A DNA stretch of 64,000 bases from Pyrocephalus nanus. Lineage: Eukaryota > Chordata > Aves > Passeriformes > Tyrannidae. The position numbers and the translations under genes were made by a program. Positions within the stretch are counted from its first letter, which is position 1, and each line of letters opens with the position of its first letter. Location: NCBI GenBank assembly GCA_038380795.1, contig CM076274.1, positions 18,880,027-18,944,026 of the forward strand. Direction: 5' to 3'. Positions 50,216 to 61,479 of the stretch are shown in pieces. The notes under the pieces were generated by a model that worked only from the letters and a program-made list of their open reading frames with translations, searched no databases and was not told the DNA's origin.

Positions 50216-50505
50216 GCCCCAAAGAACTCCGGAGCTCCCCAAAGAATCCCAGAGCTCCCCAAAGAACCCCGGAGCTCCCCAAAGAATCCCAGAGCTCCCC
50301 AAAGAACCCCAGAGCTCCCCAGGGAATCCCAGAGCTCCCCAAAGAACCCCAGAGCATCCCAAGGAACCCCAGAGCTCCCCAAAGGACCCCAGAGCATCCC
50401 AAAGGACCCCAGAGCTCCGCAAAGGACCCCAGAGCTCCTAAGGGAACCCCAGAGCATCCCAAAGAATCCCAGAGCTCCCCAAGGAAACCCAGAGCTCCCA
50501 CCCCA
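50216..50505. repeat. 20-bp minisatellite
   Basis: About 14 copies of a unit like AAAGAACCCCAGAGCTCCCC with small substitutions (GAATCCCAG, GCATCCC, GGACCCC). It starts about 100 bp after the CCCTGT array. Confidence 0.95.
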
Positions 50506-51186
50506 ACTCCCCATTTTCCGCCTTTCTCCATCCTATGTGCCTGTGCTGGCTCCTCTGTGCTGAAATGGGGTGGGAGGTTCAAGGGGGGTGGGAGGATGGA
50601 GGGCAGGTAGAGGCAAAAAAAAAAATGGGGACTGAAAATGGTGGGAAGGCTGAAGAGGGTGGGAGGCTGATAAAATTGTAACGGGAAATGGAGTCTGAGA
50701 GTCTGACAAAGAACGTAGACCCCTGAAGAACAGGAGGCTGAAAAGGAACAGGAGTCCAAGGAATAACTGGAGAGCATTAAATTAAGTGGAGGCTTAATAT
50801 AAAGCTGAGGCCAAAAGGGGTAGGAGGCTGTGGGGGAGAAGGGATGTGGGGAAAAAAGTGAGGGCCAAAGGGATGCTGGATAAACAGCAGAGCTCCCCAA
50901 AAGGCGGACGTTCAGAGGGAGTGGGAGGTGGGTCTTGGCGTGGTTCCCTCCCTGCCCTTCCCGGCCCCAGGGCTCAATGTGATGGAGCCGGGCGTGCACT
51001 AGAGGACAGCCGAGCTCCACGCGAGAGACCCGGCCAGGAGCCCCTGGAGTCCCCACGCTGTCACCCGGCACCCGCAGCCCCCGGCACCCTGTCCAGGGAC
51101 ACCCCCCAGCCCCGAGCATCCCACATTTCGGAACAGCCCACAGCCTGGAGCATCTCACACCTCGGTGTCCTCATAGCCCAGAGCAT

Positions 51187-51319
51187 CCCTGCCAGTCCTG
51201 AGCACCCCTGCCAGTCCTGAGCCCCCTGCCAGTCCTGAGCCCCCTGCCAGCCCCGAGGATCCCTGCCAGCCCCAAGGATCCCTGCCAGCCCCAAGGATCC
51301 CTGCCAGCCCCAAGCACTC
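51187..51319. repeat. 18-19-bp minisatellite
   Basis: About seven copies of CCCTGCCAGTCCTGAGC or CCCTGCCAGCCCCAAGGAT. The two unit versions are segregated (first three versus last four copies). Confidence 0.9.
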
Positions 51320-51462
51320 CTCCAGCCCCGAGCAGACCTGCAGTCCAGAGAACCTCTGGCAGCCCCGGGCATCCCTGGCACCATTCTTGCAGTCCCAAAC
51401 ACCCCTGGCAGCATCCCCCGGGCCTGAGCACCACTGGAAGCACCCCTGTAGCATTCCTGCAG

Positions 51463-51534
51463 CCCTGGAAACATCCCTGGAAACATCCCTGGAAACATCC
51501 CTGGAAACATCCCTGGAAACATCCCTGCTGCCCC
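51463..51534. repeat. 12-bp tandem repeat, 6 perfect copies
   Basis: CCCTGGAAACAT repeated six times without change (starts 51463, 51475, 51487, 51499, 51511, 51523). Confidence 0.97.
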
Positions 51535-51539
51535 AAGCA

Positions 51540-53429
51540 CTCCCCAGCCCTGAGCCCTGCCCAGCTCCCTCGGGGCTCTCCTGAACCTGGGACTGACAGG
51601 CCTGGGGTTGGCAAAGGTGAAACGGGGGGGATTTGGCACTTCTTGTGTGGGGGGTTAGAGATCTTTGTGGTTTATTTAAATCCCAACCCAGGAGTGACAC
51701 TTCACAGGGGCAGTTCTGGAGGGTCCTGGAGCTGCTGTGGTTGCACAGTAAATGTGGGAAATGTTCCCCTTCTCCCCAGTTTAGGGTCAGACTGGGTTGG
51801 GGCTCTGGGAGCAGCAGCAGACCCTGCTGCCAGGAGCTGCTGCCTGAGTTAAAATTAGGGAAGAATGAAAGGATACAGGCCATTGTGGCCATGATGGTGT
51901 GGTGGGCACACAGCCCGTGCTGGGGGTCCCCAACCAGCCCCCTGCCAAGTCACAGCCTGGTCCCACAGAGGGGATCCCAGCCAGGAGCTGGCTCTGCCTC
52001 CCAGACCCCATCCAGAGCCAGAAAGTGTTTCCTGCTGTTTAACCTCCCCTCCACCCCATCCTCCACGTGCTCAGGGCAGCTTTGGCCTCCACACCAGCCT
52101 GTCCTGTCCCCACACCCCGGCTGTGTCCCCCCTGCTCTGCTGCTCCCAGAGGGGATGGTCCCTCAGCCCCACCACAAACCCTCCCGGGTGTGATCCCTCC
52201 CCTCCCATGGGATCAGCTCATCCCCCCCACCCTGCCAGGGCAGAGCAGAGGTGGGACCTGCCGGACTGGCACCCCCTTTGGATGATGCTTTCCCTCTCAG
52301 GGGGTCTCCAGACATCCCACAGGGTGGGAGGGTGGGTGTCCCCAGCCGTGCTGCCCCCCCAGGGTGCTCAGGACCCCCGTGGGCCCCTCCTGTGTCCCGG
52401 CTGTGGGACGTGTGGGGGCCGGGATGTGCCGGGGGGGGGGGAGCAGAGCAGCTGTGTTTACTTTCCAGCTGCTGGAGGGAACAACAGGGGAATTTTTTTT
52501 TTCTTTTTCTTTATCCATTTTATTTTTTCGAGGCTTTGTGTGTCCTTCACCAGCCAGAAACCATCGTGTAAACATCCTGCTGCTTCTCCAGGAGGGGAGA
52601 GTGGGGGGTGGAGGAGGTGTCCGGCATCCCACCCTGCAGGGCTGCCCCTCTCCTGCACCCCCCACTCCTCCCAGGGCCGGGGAGCACAGGGGGCTGGTGG
52701 CACCCCCAGCTCAGGGCGCTCCCTGTGACCTGGGCAGTGACCCCAGGGGGCCAGGAGAGCAGGAGAAACCCTGGCTGCAGCCTGCTGTGGGTGCCAGCCC
52801 TGAGCACAGAGTCCAGCAGCTGAATATCCTGCCAAAATCTGTGGGTGCTGTCCCTTTGGAAGGACAGGAGGTGGTGGTGGGGTGGCTTTGGGCAGTACCT
52901 CCTGGAGGGAAGAGAGAGGGGCATGTCCTGGGGCAGCAGGGTGGGATACAGCAGGGAAAGCCCCCAGTCTGCATCCCGTGGGCAGTGGGGGCTCAGCTGG
53001 AGAGCGTGGGGGAAGCAGAGTGCAGGGAAGGCTCAGAGAGGGGCACGGGAGCAGCTCTGGGACTTGGGACCACAGGGAAACTGTGGGTTTGCTCCAAGAA
53101 TCCCTCAAGGCTTTCCTTTCCAAGCAGGAGCACTGGCATCTCCTGGTGGGAGATGGCTTAACCATTAAGGTGTCCCAATGAGGGACTCCCTGACCCCCAT
53201 CATCCTCCCCTCCAGGGCAGCGACCCCACATCCCCTGCCTGCCCAGTCCCTGTGGCTCCTGGGGTGGTGGCAGGGGGACTGAGGGGGCACAGAGCCGGTG
53301 GCACAGTGCTGGTGGCAGAGGGCTCTGGAAGAATGCAGTCAATCACTCCACAAAGACTCCTGATCCCTCGTGCTGTGCGGGAGCAGGAGGCAGAGCACGG
53401 CCAGGGCTTCATCAGCAGGTTTGTTCTGA
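51540..53429. other. Upstream flank, no gene seen
   Basis: GC-moderate to GC-rich unique-looking DNA with a poly-G run (about 52430-52441) and a T-rich stretch (52492-52530). No exon, RNA or transposon recognised. Confidence 0.55.
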
Positions 53430-53600
53430 GTCGTGGCCACCCTGATTAATCCAGCCTGCCTCTCTGGGATGCTGATTTCTGAGCCTGCCAGAGAGCACAT
53501 TTCTGGTTATTATGCACAGAAAATTGTTCAGGTTCTGGCTGAATTATCGGTGTCCAGGGAAACGGAGCGAGGCCTCCGTGGGACCGATGCTAATGGCTCT
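53430..53600. other. Candidate conserved non-coding element upstream of NALF2
   Basis: Repeat-free, AT-richer block with GATTAATCC (paired/bicoid-type core), TGGTTATTATGCACAGAAAA and GGCTGAATTATCGGTGTCC. Appearance only. Confidence 0.3.
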
Positions 53601-53732
53601 GCAGCGGTGCCAGTGCCTCTCTGGGGGTGTCAGGCGGCCTCAGGGAGCCTGGCACAAACCCCAAGGCTCAGAGGGATATTAGTCCTGCACTGGATGGGAG
53701 AGGGGACACCCACCACTGTCCCAGAGCAAGCT

Positions 53733-53827
53733 GTGGGGACAGCCAGCCCCAGTGGGGACATCCAGCCCCAGTGGGGACAGCCAGCCCCAGTGGGGACAGC
53801 CAGCCCCAGTGGGGACATCCATCCCCC
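53733..53827. repeat. 19-bp tandem repeat, 5 copies
   Basis: GTGGGGACAGCCAGCCCCA starts at 53733, 53752, 53771, 53790 and 53809, with CAG/CAT variation in one position. Confidence 0.95.
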
Positions 53828-53879
53828 AGCAGGAGCGGGTGCAGCTCTGGGGGAGGCTCAGCAGGAGCTGCTGGGCGTT

Positions 53880-54185
53880 GTTTACCCTGCAGCTTCGGCT
53901 GTGGCCGCAGTTTGTGACGGGGTCAGGCACTCTGGGTTGTTTTCCTGCACTTTACAATTTCCTATGTGGTACTTTAATAGACGAGAGGGCGCCTGCAGCC
54001 TCCGAGGCACTTTGGTTTGGTTTAGAAATGGAAGTGAGCAAAGAAATAAATGCAGCCAGGCCTGGCCTCCCCCTGCCTGCCACCCCTCCCTCTCGTGCTA
54101 TCTCTCCACAGCCCCTCACCGGCTTCCTCTGGCTTGGGGGAACCTCGTTTAAAGCAAACACAATATATTTTTAACGAGGACTGTT
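53880..54185. other. Candidate conserved non-coding element upstream of NALF2
   Basis: Contains TGCACTTTACAATTTCCTAT, TACTTTAATAGACGAGAGGG and AAAGCAAACACAATATATTT, a FOX-like core (GCAAACA). Repeat-free apart from pyrimidine-rich filler at 54060-54120. Confidence 0.3.
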
Positions 54186-54249
54186 AATTAGCCCCGGCCC
54201 CAGCCCGCTGTGCATGGCTTCCTCACAGCTGGGCCAGGGCTCTCGCAGA

Positions 54250-54500
54250 GAATCGTGGAATCATTAAGGTTGGAAAAGCCCTCTGGGATCATCCAGCACA
54301 GCACTGCCAAGGCCACCACTGCCCCATGTCCCCAAGTGCCACATCCACGTGGCTTTTAAACCCCTCCAGGGGTTTGGGACTCTGCTGGACAACCCTTCCC
54401 ATGAAGATGTCTTCCCCAATATCCAACCTAAACCTCCCCCAGTGCACTGGGAGGCCGTTTCCTCTTGTCCCATCCCTTGTTCCTTGGGAGAAAAGATGGA
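54250..54500 (-). repeat. CR1 LINE fragment
   Basis: AGAATCGTGGAATCATTAAG, GGTTGGAAAAGCCCTCTGGG, CCATGTCCCCAAGTGCCACA and CTCCAGGGGTTTGGGACTCT; antisense, the GTTGGAAAAG subfamily. Confidence 0.9.
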
Positions 54501-54689
54501 CACAGTTCCTGTCCCCTTTGTGCAGCTGGAGGGCAGGTCCCCCTGGCACAGTGGGTGCCCTCTGGCATCCTGCTCCTGGCATGGGCAGCTGCTGCCCCGA
54601 GGACCTGCCGCTGGCACTTGTTTTGTGTTGATAAGGTGCCAGCTGAGCCTTTCTCTGGGCCTTTCCCTGCTCTCCCAGGCCCTGAGGGC

Positions 54690-54845
54690 AAACATTCCTG
54701 GCATATTTGTCACGGCAGGCTCAATACAGCATCCTTCAGAAAAAAAAAAAAAATCAAATAAAAGAAAATCCGGTTCTTCCACTGCTCCCTTGATTGTCCT
54801 TTTACACTTCAGCTTTTTAATTCCAGCCCTGAATAACCCTCTTGG
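54690..54845. other. AT-rich candidate conserved non-coding element
   Basis: Between a poly-A run (about 54739-54751) and 54845: AATAAAAGAAAATCCGGTTC and CTTTTTAATTCCAGCCCTGA. No open frame or repeat match recognised. Confidence 0.25.
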
Positions 54846-55834
54846 TGGGGAGGCCTGAAGAGCTGCAGCCCTCACCCAGCTGGGGCAGGGCTGGAGAGTG
54901 GGCTCAGCTGGTGGGGAGGGGCACAGGGGGAGCCCCCAGCCTGTCCTTCTCCTGGCACCCACAGGGACCCTGCTGTCACCCACCCTGGGCATGGGGAGAA
55001 AGGAGCTGGAGGTGCAAAGGGTGCCTGTGGGGCTTGTGTGTGGCAGGGACATGGGAAGGGTGGCACTGGGTGGCCTTCAAAGAGACCTGGAGAGCAGGGA
55101 GTGGTAAATGAAGGGGGTTTACACTGTTTGTTTTTATTGAGGCAAGGCAGAAGGATCCCAGGGATGCCCTGGCACCCTGCTGGCAGGTGCTGAGCCCTCT
55201 GTGGTGCCACTGGACCTGCCATCCTATGGCTGAGCAGGTGGGTCCAGCACTGCCACCTCATCCCCGTTCCACCCCACTGCTGTCTCTCCTCACCACCCAC
55301 ACTCCTTTTGTGCCCTTTCTCCCACCAAAACCACCACCCTGCACGTTCAACCTTGCTTGTTTTTGAGGTGAGCAGCTGAGCTTCCACCCCAAAGCCCCCC
55401 AAGGAACCTCGCTGCCCCGCCACGGGCACTCCCCGGTGCCGCCCGTGCCGCGGCTTGCCGAGAGCCGTGCCGTTCAAAGGACACCTGGCTCCGGGGGCGA
55501 GGGCTTCAGAGAGCATTCCCAGCTTGGGAAAAGGCCTCCCAGGCTCTTCCCCAGCTGTTTGGCTCCCCGAGGCTCGTGGCTGGCACGCTGCCTCCCTGCC
55601 GCGCTCGCTGCCACGCCTGAGGTGCCACCCCGGCCCGGCCAGGGTGGGATGGGCTGCACCCCACGGCTGCCCCCGGGATTTGGGGTCTGGCACAGGACAG
55701 AGGGCTGGAGGAGTGAGGGGGCAGCGGGAAGGGGTGCAGCACAGCCCCTCTCTCCGTGGGCAGCTGCCCTGTGCTCCGGGGCCCGGCCATGCTCACGGCT
55801 TTCCCACTCCCACCCCCTCATCGCCCCCAGGAAA

Positions 55835-56015
55835 GTGATGTTTTTGGAGAAGAATGAAAGGAAAGCCCAGGAACGCTGGCTGCGCTAATTCTGTCGCGGA
55901 GCCAAGAAATATGAAGCACCCCTTTGTTTTTTGGAGCAATTATCCTCTGTGATTTGGCTTTTTGTGTCTCCGTGTGTGTAAAACGAGTCATTATATCCCC
56001 CCTTATCTGGGGGGG
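55835..56015. other. Candidate conserved non-coding element
   Basis: Repeat-free block with GGCTGCGCTAATTCTGTCGC, AATATGAAGCACCCCTTTGT, GAGCAATTATCCTCTGTGAT and ACGAGTCATTATATCCCC. It stands out from the GC-rich, repeat-laden surroundings. Confidence 0.35.
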
Positions 56016-56145
56016 GATCTGCCCAGTGCTCCCACCCCTCTCCTCTCCCCCACTCCCGGGCAGTGCTGGCTGTGCCACACTGAGGCACCCAGCCCAGCTC
56101 CCCCTTGAGCAGCCAGGCAGAAAGATGCAGAACATCCCCAAAAAC

Positions 56146-56215
56146 ACAGAACCACGGAGTCACTGAGGTGCTCTGGGAACTTCTGGATCCTCCAGGGCCA
56201 GAGTCCCACCTGTGA
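56146..56215 (-). repeat. Short CR1 LINE 3' remnant
   Basis: ACAGAACCACGGAGTCACTG then AGGTGCTCTGGGAACTTCTG and CCAGGGCCAGAGTCCCACCT resemble the reverse complement of a decayed CR1 tail. Confidence 0.4.
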
Positions 56216-56711
56216 GCTGCATGACAGGGCAGAGGGAGCGTGGCTTCATGCTCCATGTGCTGCCCTGATCCCACCACTCAGATTTCCAAGCTTCAGGGGC
56301 GGGGTTGGGGCTGCCAAAGGTTCTGCAGTGGCCCCAGAGCCTCCCCCTCCTCTGGCTGCCCCTGCACTTGGCTCTCCATCACAGCAGCTCCTTCTGCAGC
56401 CCCTTCCCGAGCCAAGGGCTCCCTGAGACCCCCCTTATCTCTCCACAGGGCTGGCAGGTTTTACGAGGGGCTTTTCTTTAAGGCACAGAGCAAATCTGTT
56501 GTGTGTAAAAGCAGAGCCAGGAATGCTGCAGGGCCAGCCCTGCCTGGTGACACGGGTCTGGGGTCCCATCCACTGTCAAATGGGACATTGGAAACAGCTG
56601 CCAGATAAAACATTCCTGGCTTTGCTGGCTGCAGGATTTGAGCAGGGTTCCTGCCTTTCCTCTCAGTGCCCAAAGGGAGCTTATAAAAAAGATGGAGAGT
56701 GACATTTTACA

Positions 56712-56978
56712 TGGATAGAGAGTGACAGGACAAGGGGAAACTGTTTGAAAGTAAAAGAGGAGACATTTGGATTGGATGTTAGGAGGAAGTCTGGGAGGGC
56801 AGGCCCTGGCACAGGTTGCCCAGAGAAGCTGTGGCTGCCCCATCCCTGGAAGTGTCCAAGGCCAGGTTGGACAGGGCTTGGAGCAACCTGGGCTGGTGGA
56901 AGGTGACCCTGCCCATAGCAGAGGTGGGACTGGATGAGCTTTAAGGTCCCTTCCAACACAAAGCTTTCCATGATTTAA
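56712..56978 (+). repeat. CR1 LINE fragment (3' end)
   Basis: GACAGGACAAGGGGAAACTG, GGATTGGATGTTAGGAGGAA, GGCACAGGTTGCCCAGAGAA, GTCCAAGGCCAGGTTGGACA and GGTCCCTTCCAACACAAAGC; sense orientation. Confidence 0.92.
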
Positions 56979-57270
56979 CAGCCCTCACATCTGCTCTTCC
57001 CCCCCGGAAGGGACTCGAGCCCTGCACGTGCACAGCGGTGGTGGCAGGGGGAAAGCGGGAGCGCTCCGTGTGTCCCTGTGCACAGCCGGGCAGCCACAGC
57101 GGGATAAACAAGGCTGAGCTCCTCGGGCTGCCCCTCATCCAGCTCCGGGGAACATCCCAGAGCCCCCCTCACGCATCCCTGCTCCAGCTGCAGCTGCCTC
57201 CGGATCGCAGAGCCCCCAGGGCGGGGGCTGTAAACAGGATGTGAGTGAGCGTGTCCTGCAGCTGTGCCAG

Positions 57271-57690
57271 GCACAGCACACCCACACCGGGCTCCTGCAG
57301 GGCCAGCACACCGACACCGGGCTCCTGCAGGGCCAGCACACCGACACCGGGCTCCTGCAGGGCCAGCACACCCACACCGGGCTCCTGCAGGGCCAGCACA
57401 CCCACACCGGGCTCCTGCAGGGCCAGCACACCCACACCGGGCTCCTGCAGGGCCAGCACACCCACACCGGGCTCCTGCAGGGCCAGCACACCGACACCGG
57501 GCTCCTGCAGGGCCAGCACACCCACACCGGGCTCCTGCAGGGCCAGCACACCCACACCGGGCTCCTGCAGGGCCAGCACACCCACACCGGGCTCCTGCAG
57601 GGCCAGCACACCCACACCGGGCTCCTGCAGGGCCAGCACACCCACACCGGGCTCCTGCAGGGCCAGCACACCCACACCGGGCTCCTGCAG
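57271..57690. repeat. 30-bp minisatellite, 14 near-identical copies
   Basis: The unit is GGCCAGCACACCCACACCGG followed by GCTCCTGCAG. Fourteen head-to-tail copies occupy 420 bp. The only recurrent difference is C to G in the CCCACACC part, in copies 2, 3 and 8 (57301, 57331, 57481); copy 1 also starts GCACAGC. The period is a multiple of three, so both strands are open in several frames (for example ALQEPGVGVL repeated on the minus strand); no start, splice or homology supports a protein. Confidence 0.97.
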
Positions 57691-57814
57691 GGCCACAGCC
57701 AGGAGCCAGCGGGGCTGGGAGGGCTGGGGGGCTGCAGCACTGAACACCCAGCCATGGCATCCTGCTCCTGCCACCCCACACCCTCCCAGTGCCCTCTGCT
57801 CAGTGGGACAGAAG

Positions 57815-58212
57815 GATGGGCTGGGAGAGCTGGGGGGGCTCACCTGGAGAAGAGGAGGCTCCAGGGAGACCTGAGAGCCCCTTGCAGGGCCTAAAGGGGC
57901 TCCAGGAGAACTGGAGAGGGACTGGGGACAAGGCATGGAGGGACAGGACACAGGGAATGGCTTCCCACTGCCAGAGGGCAGGGTTAGATGGGATATTGGG
58001 AAGGAATTCTTGGCTGTGAGGGTGGGCAGGCCCTGGCACAGGTTGCCCAGAGAAGCTGTGGCTGCCCCTTGATCCCTGGAAGTGTCCAAGGCCAGGTTGG
58101 ACAGGGCTTGGAACAACCTGGGCTGGTGGAAGGTGTCCCAGCCTGTGGCAAGGAGTTGGAATGGGATGGTCTGTGCAGTTCCTTCCAACCCAAACCATTC
58201 TGGGATTCCCTG
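57815..58212 (+). repeat. CR1 LINE fragment with 3' end, young-looking copy
   Basis: The longest intact CR1 3' region in the window: GGAGAAGAGGAGGCTCCAGG, GGACTGGGGACAAGGCATGG, GGGAAGGAATTCTTGGCTGT, GGCACAGGTTGCCCAGAGAA, AACCCAAACCATTCTGGGAT. Its 5' half is the same subfamily as 17606 and 33450. It begins about 125 bp after the 30-bp minisatellite. Confidence 0.93.
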
Positions 58213-58954
58213 GTTCCATGTGCAGATATGATCCATGTTCACTCCACATGCAGCTGGGATGCTTTGCCTCCATTTTCTTGCAATTGCAATTGAAGCCTGG
58301 GAAGCAGCAGCTGCAAAAGTGCTGGTGAAAAACAAGAAACTGTGACTTAAATTTGATTTTCATATCTGTGTGAAGGTTCTTTGTGCAGTCTTGGAGCTGG
58401 AGATCCTGTGGGAGCATTGATGGGAGAGGCTGCAATTCTGGGAGGATTCAGTGGCAGTTATGCATGAGGTTTTGTCCCAGAAAAGGGGGGGAAGGAAAAA
58501 ATCCCACCTGGAGGAAGCAGTGGAACCCATTTCACATTGTAATGGCTGGGAAGAGCAAGAGCCCCTGTCCAAAGCAACGCTGGGCTCATGCAACGTCTGG
58601 CCAAAAATTAGCCTGCTTGTTTAATGAGCTTCCCACAGGATGAGCACGTGAGCAGAGGGTTTCCAATCCGTGGAAGGTGACACAGCAGCACCAGTGGGTG
58701 CAGGGGCTCTGGGTGCTCCTCAGCACCCCCCATCTGCCCAAGGCTACTGGGTTTCTTATCAGAAGGGACCTGGCAAAGCCCCAGCTCCTCCAGCTCCAAT
58801 AAAGGAGCTGTCAGCTCCATGGGATGGGGGTCTCCTGGCAGAGGGCAGTGGGGGACGAGCCAGCTGCTCCCTCTTGGCCCTTCCTCGGGAACATCCTTGC
58901 CTGGAGGCTTTAATGGCAAACCCAAATGTGTGTGAGGAGGTGTAAGCCAAGGAG

Positions 58955-59165
58955 CCGGTGCCAGGTCCTGCTACCTACTTAATACCTGGGGCCTGTGCAG
59001 TTGTGAGGATTCCCTGCTGGATAATGAATATTTTTAGCACTCTGCTAGAGTGCTTTCAGTGCCCGGAGAGGCCGGTTCCTGGCCGGCCTCCGAAGGCGGC
59101 GCTGAGGCTGCTGGTGTTATTCCAAGGATGTCTTCCCCTATACAGATCCCAAGGGACTTACAGAA
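58955..59165. other. Candidate conserved non-coding element with two inverted repeats
   Basis: CTACCTACTTAATACCTGGG and GATAATGAATATTTTTAGCA lead into a perfect 8-bp inverted repeat, AGCACTCT (59036-59043) / AGAGTGCT (59047-59054). An imperfect GC hairpin follows, GGAGAGGCCGG / CCGGCCTCC (59065-59091). Confidence 0.3.
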
Positions 59166-59588
59166 TATCCTGATCTCTTTCTCTTTCATTATTTTTTTCC
59201 AGCTTTCTCTGATGTAAGCGGAAATAAATCCGCTGCTTTGGAAACGGGGAAAGCTGCCGGTGCCGTGGCTGCTCCGGCACCGGGCAGGAGCTCGGACAAA
59301 GGGCAGATCTGTCCCTCCTCACCCCCTCCGGAGCCTGGGGCTGGAGGAAAGGTCCGTGCTGAGAGCAGAAGGGGGGGTTGGCCCCTACCCTTTGGTCTGT
59401 GTGAGGGGCTCCATCTGGAAGCACTAAGGATGGGGGCAGAGCTGAGTTTCCAGTATTGTGTTTGGCCGGGATCTTGTTGTAGCGACTGCTGTTAATGCAA
59501 ATCCCGTGTTGATTTTCTCGAGCTCGCTTAGCATGGTCACAAGGCAAAAAAAGCAGGATTTCTCTCCAGCTGGAGCCAGCAGCCGGGG

Positions 59589-59630
59589 CGGAGGAGGAGG
59601 AGGAGGAGAAGGAGGAGGAAAAGGAGGGGA
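59589..59630. repeat. (GGA)n-rich simple repeat
   Basis: GGAGGAGGAGGAGGAGGAGA and a following imperfect GGA/GAA stretch. Confidence 0.85.
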
Positions 59631-61479
59631 GGACACGGGGGCCATGAGGGCATTGGGGTGTCAAAGTCCTCCCCAGCTCGAGGCACGACACTGGGCACTG
59701 CAGGGAGGAGCCCACTGGGGTCTCCTCACGGCCCCTGGACATCCCTCTGGGGTATTTCCTGGGCTTTTGGGATTACATTCCCAAAATTGCTGGCAGTTGC
59801 TGTGACATCCTCCTCGTGCCCCCAGAAAGAGCCAGCACTGCCTGAGCTCAAGATGTGCCCAAGGGAGGATCTGTGAGGTGTGTCCCACCCCAGGGCACCC
59901 TCTCCCTTCACAGGGCTCTGCTCTATTTACTGTTCTTAGAAGAGCTCTTGCCTTGCAGTTTTAAGCAGGAATATGGGATGGTCAATAATTCCTGAAGGGA
60001 AGCCCTAAAGCATTGGCATGGGCAGCTCATCACAAGCACCCTCAGCCACTCGAGGCAGGATCCTCTTTTCCAAACAAACAGATTAATACCATGGCCCCAA
60101 GAGCATCCCGGGTGATATCTCCTGAATTGTTCTCCCCTAATCCCAGAGGGATGTTTCCTGCTGGCCAGGCTCGGGGGGAGGCATTGCTGATAACTGGGAG
60201 ATGCTTTGGGTGGGAGGTGACGGGATCATCCATCCCACACCGCAGAGGGCACACGTGGCAGCCCCAGGGTCACTTCTCACCTTGGGCTGAGCTCTGGAGA
60301 ACTTCAACCAGGAATGAGAAAAATCCATGTGACGTGGGGAGTGAGCCCTGACACCTCCTCAGCCAGGGGCTGGAGCTGCGGATTCCTGCCCTCCCAGGGA
60401 CCTGTGCCCGTGCCCCTCCCCACACCAAGGGTAGGGACAGGGTCAGCAGGTGACAATTTGAGCAAAACCTGATCCCATTCCAGGTTCTTGAAGTCACCGT
60501 GCCTTTGTAATGTGCTAATTCCTGGGCCTGGAGAATAACTGACTGCAGATCCCAGAGTGGTTGTGCGGGAGGGTGATGGATCTTGGCAGCCCTCCCCACC
60601 TCGAGCACAGGGAACCCACAGCTGCAGTGGGAGCACAGCATGGCTCCTGCTGCAGGAGGGAGGGTGCTGGGAAGGGCATCAGCTCCCCGGGATGCTGCAG
60701 GGCTCGGATTTGCCCAGCTGGAATGGCCTTGGGTGGCCGTCATATCCCACCTCCTGATCCATCCACCCGTGGTGCCACTGGGGTCCCCCCCAGCTCATCC
60801 CACCCTCCTCCCTGGCTGCTGCACGTGTCCCCCACCACAGACATCTGCTCCTGCTCTTCCCTCCCCCCAGCTCTCGGGGCCCGAGGTGCTTCAGCCTTGC
60901 CAAGAGTTCAGGGAGGTCAAAGGCTTTTTCCGATGCTTCTCACCGGGCTGCCTCTTCCCCACGACTGCACCAAGGCAAGAGACTCCTCGTTATCCCCTGC
61001 ATCTGACCCCGTGCTGAGCCCATTCCTTGGCCGGGATGTTCCCATCCCGGTTGGATTTATTCACCCATCTGCCGGTCCCACAGCACGCGGATCCTGGGTG
61101 GTTTGCCTTTGGATCTGCCCTCCAGGACACCTCTGGCCTGAGCACCCACGGGGTGTGGGTGGGTGGTGGAGCTCCCCCACCCCCTGCCCACGCACCAGCC
61201 CCTAAATCCGGGCTCTGCCTGGGCACCCAGGGCAGGGCTCAGAGCCCGAGTGGGGCCTCTGTGCAGGCAGCAGCTTGGCTGGTAAAGGTTGTGCTGGGGC
61301 AGAGTCAGACCACGTTTATTTTTTCCTCTAATAAAAAGCTAATAAAGGAGAAAATGAAAAAATAATTTTCTGGAATTCGGCTGCGTCTGCCCGGTTTCCT
61401 CTGTCCGATCCGCAGGGACACGGATGTGCCGGCATGTGAGGTGTGGGTCACTGAGCATGGATGCTGCAGGGTATTGCAA

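Larger units (their letters stand above)
58213..61479. other. Upstream flank, mostly featureless
   Basis: Apart from the block at 58955 and the GGA tract at 59589 I see no gene or repeat. 61310-61370 is AT-rich (AATAAAAAGCTAATAAAGGA) and carries a plus-strand AATAAA without any upstream gene to end. Confidence 0.5.

Noticed and set aside
49269..51158. 629-codon minus-strand frame rich in TGTGTG and GAL motifs
   Set aside because: It is built from the CCCTGT array and the 20-bp minisatellite plus CR1; other frames over the same DNA are equally open.
57271..57690. CRISPR-like array of 30-bp direct repeats
   Set aside because: The repeats are head to tail with no spacers, and the window is vertebrate; it is a minisatellite.
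57169..58335. 388-codon minus-strand frame with ALQEPGVGVL repeats
   Set aside because: It is the 30-bp minisatellite read in one of several open frames, continuing into antisense CR1.
59036..59091. MicroRNA hairpin
   Set aside because: The stems are 8-11 bp with short loops, well below a microRNA precursor stem.
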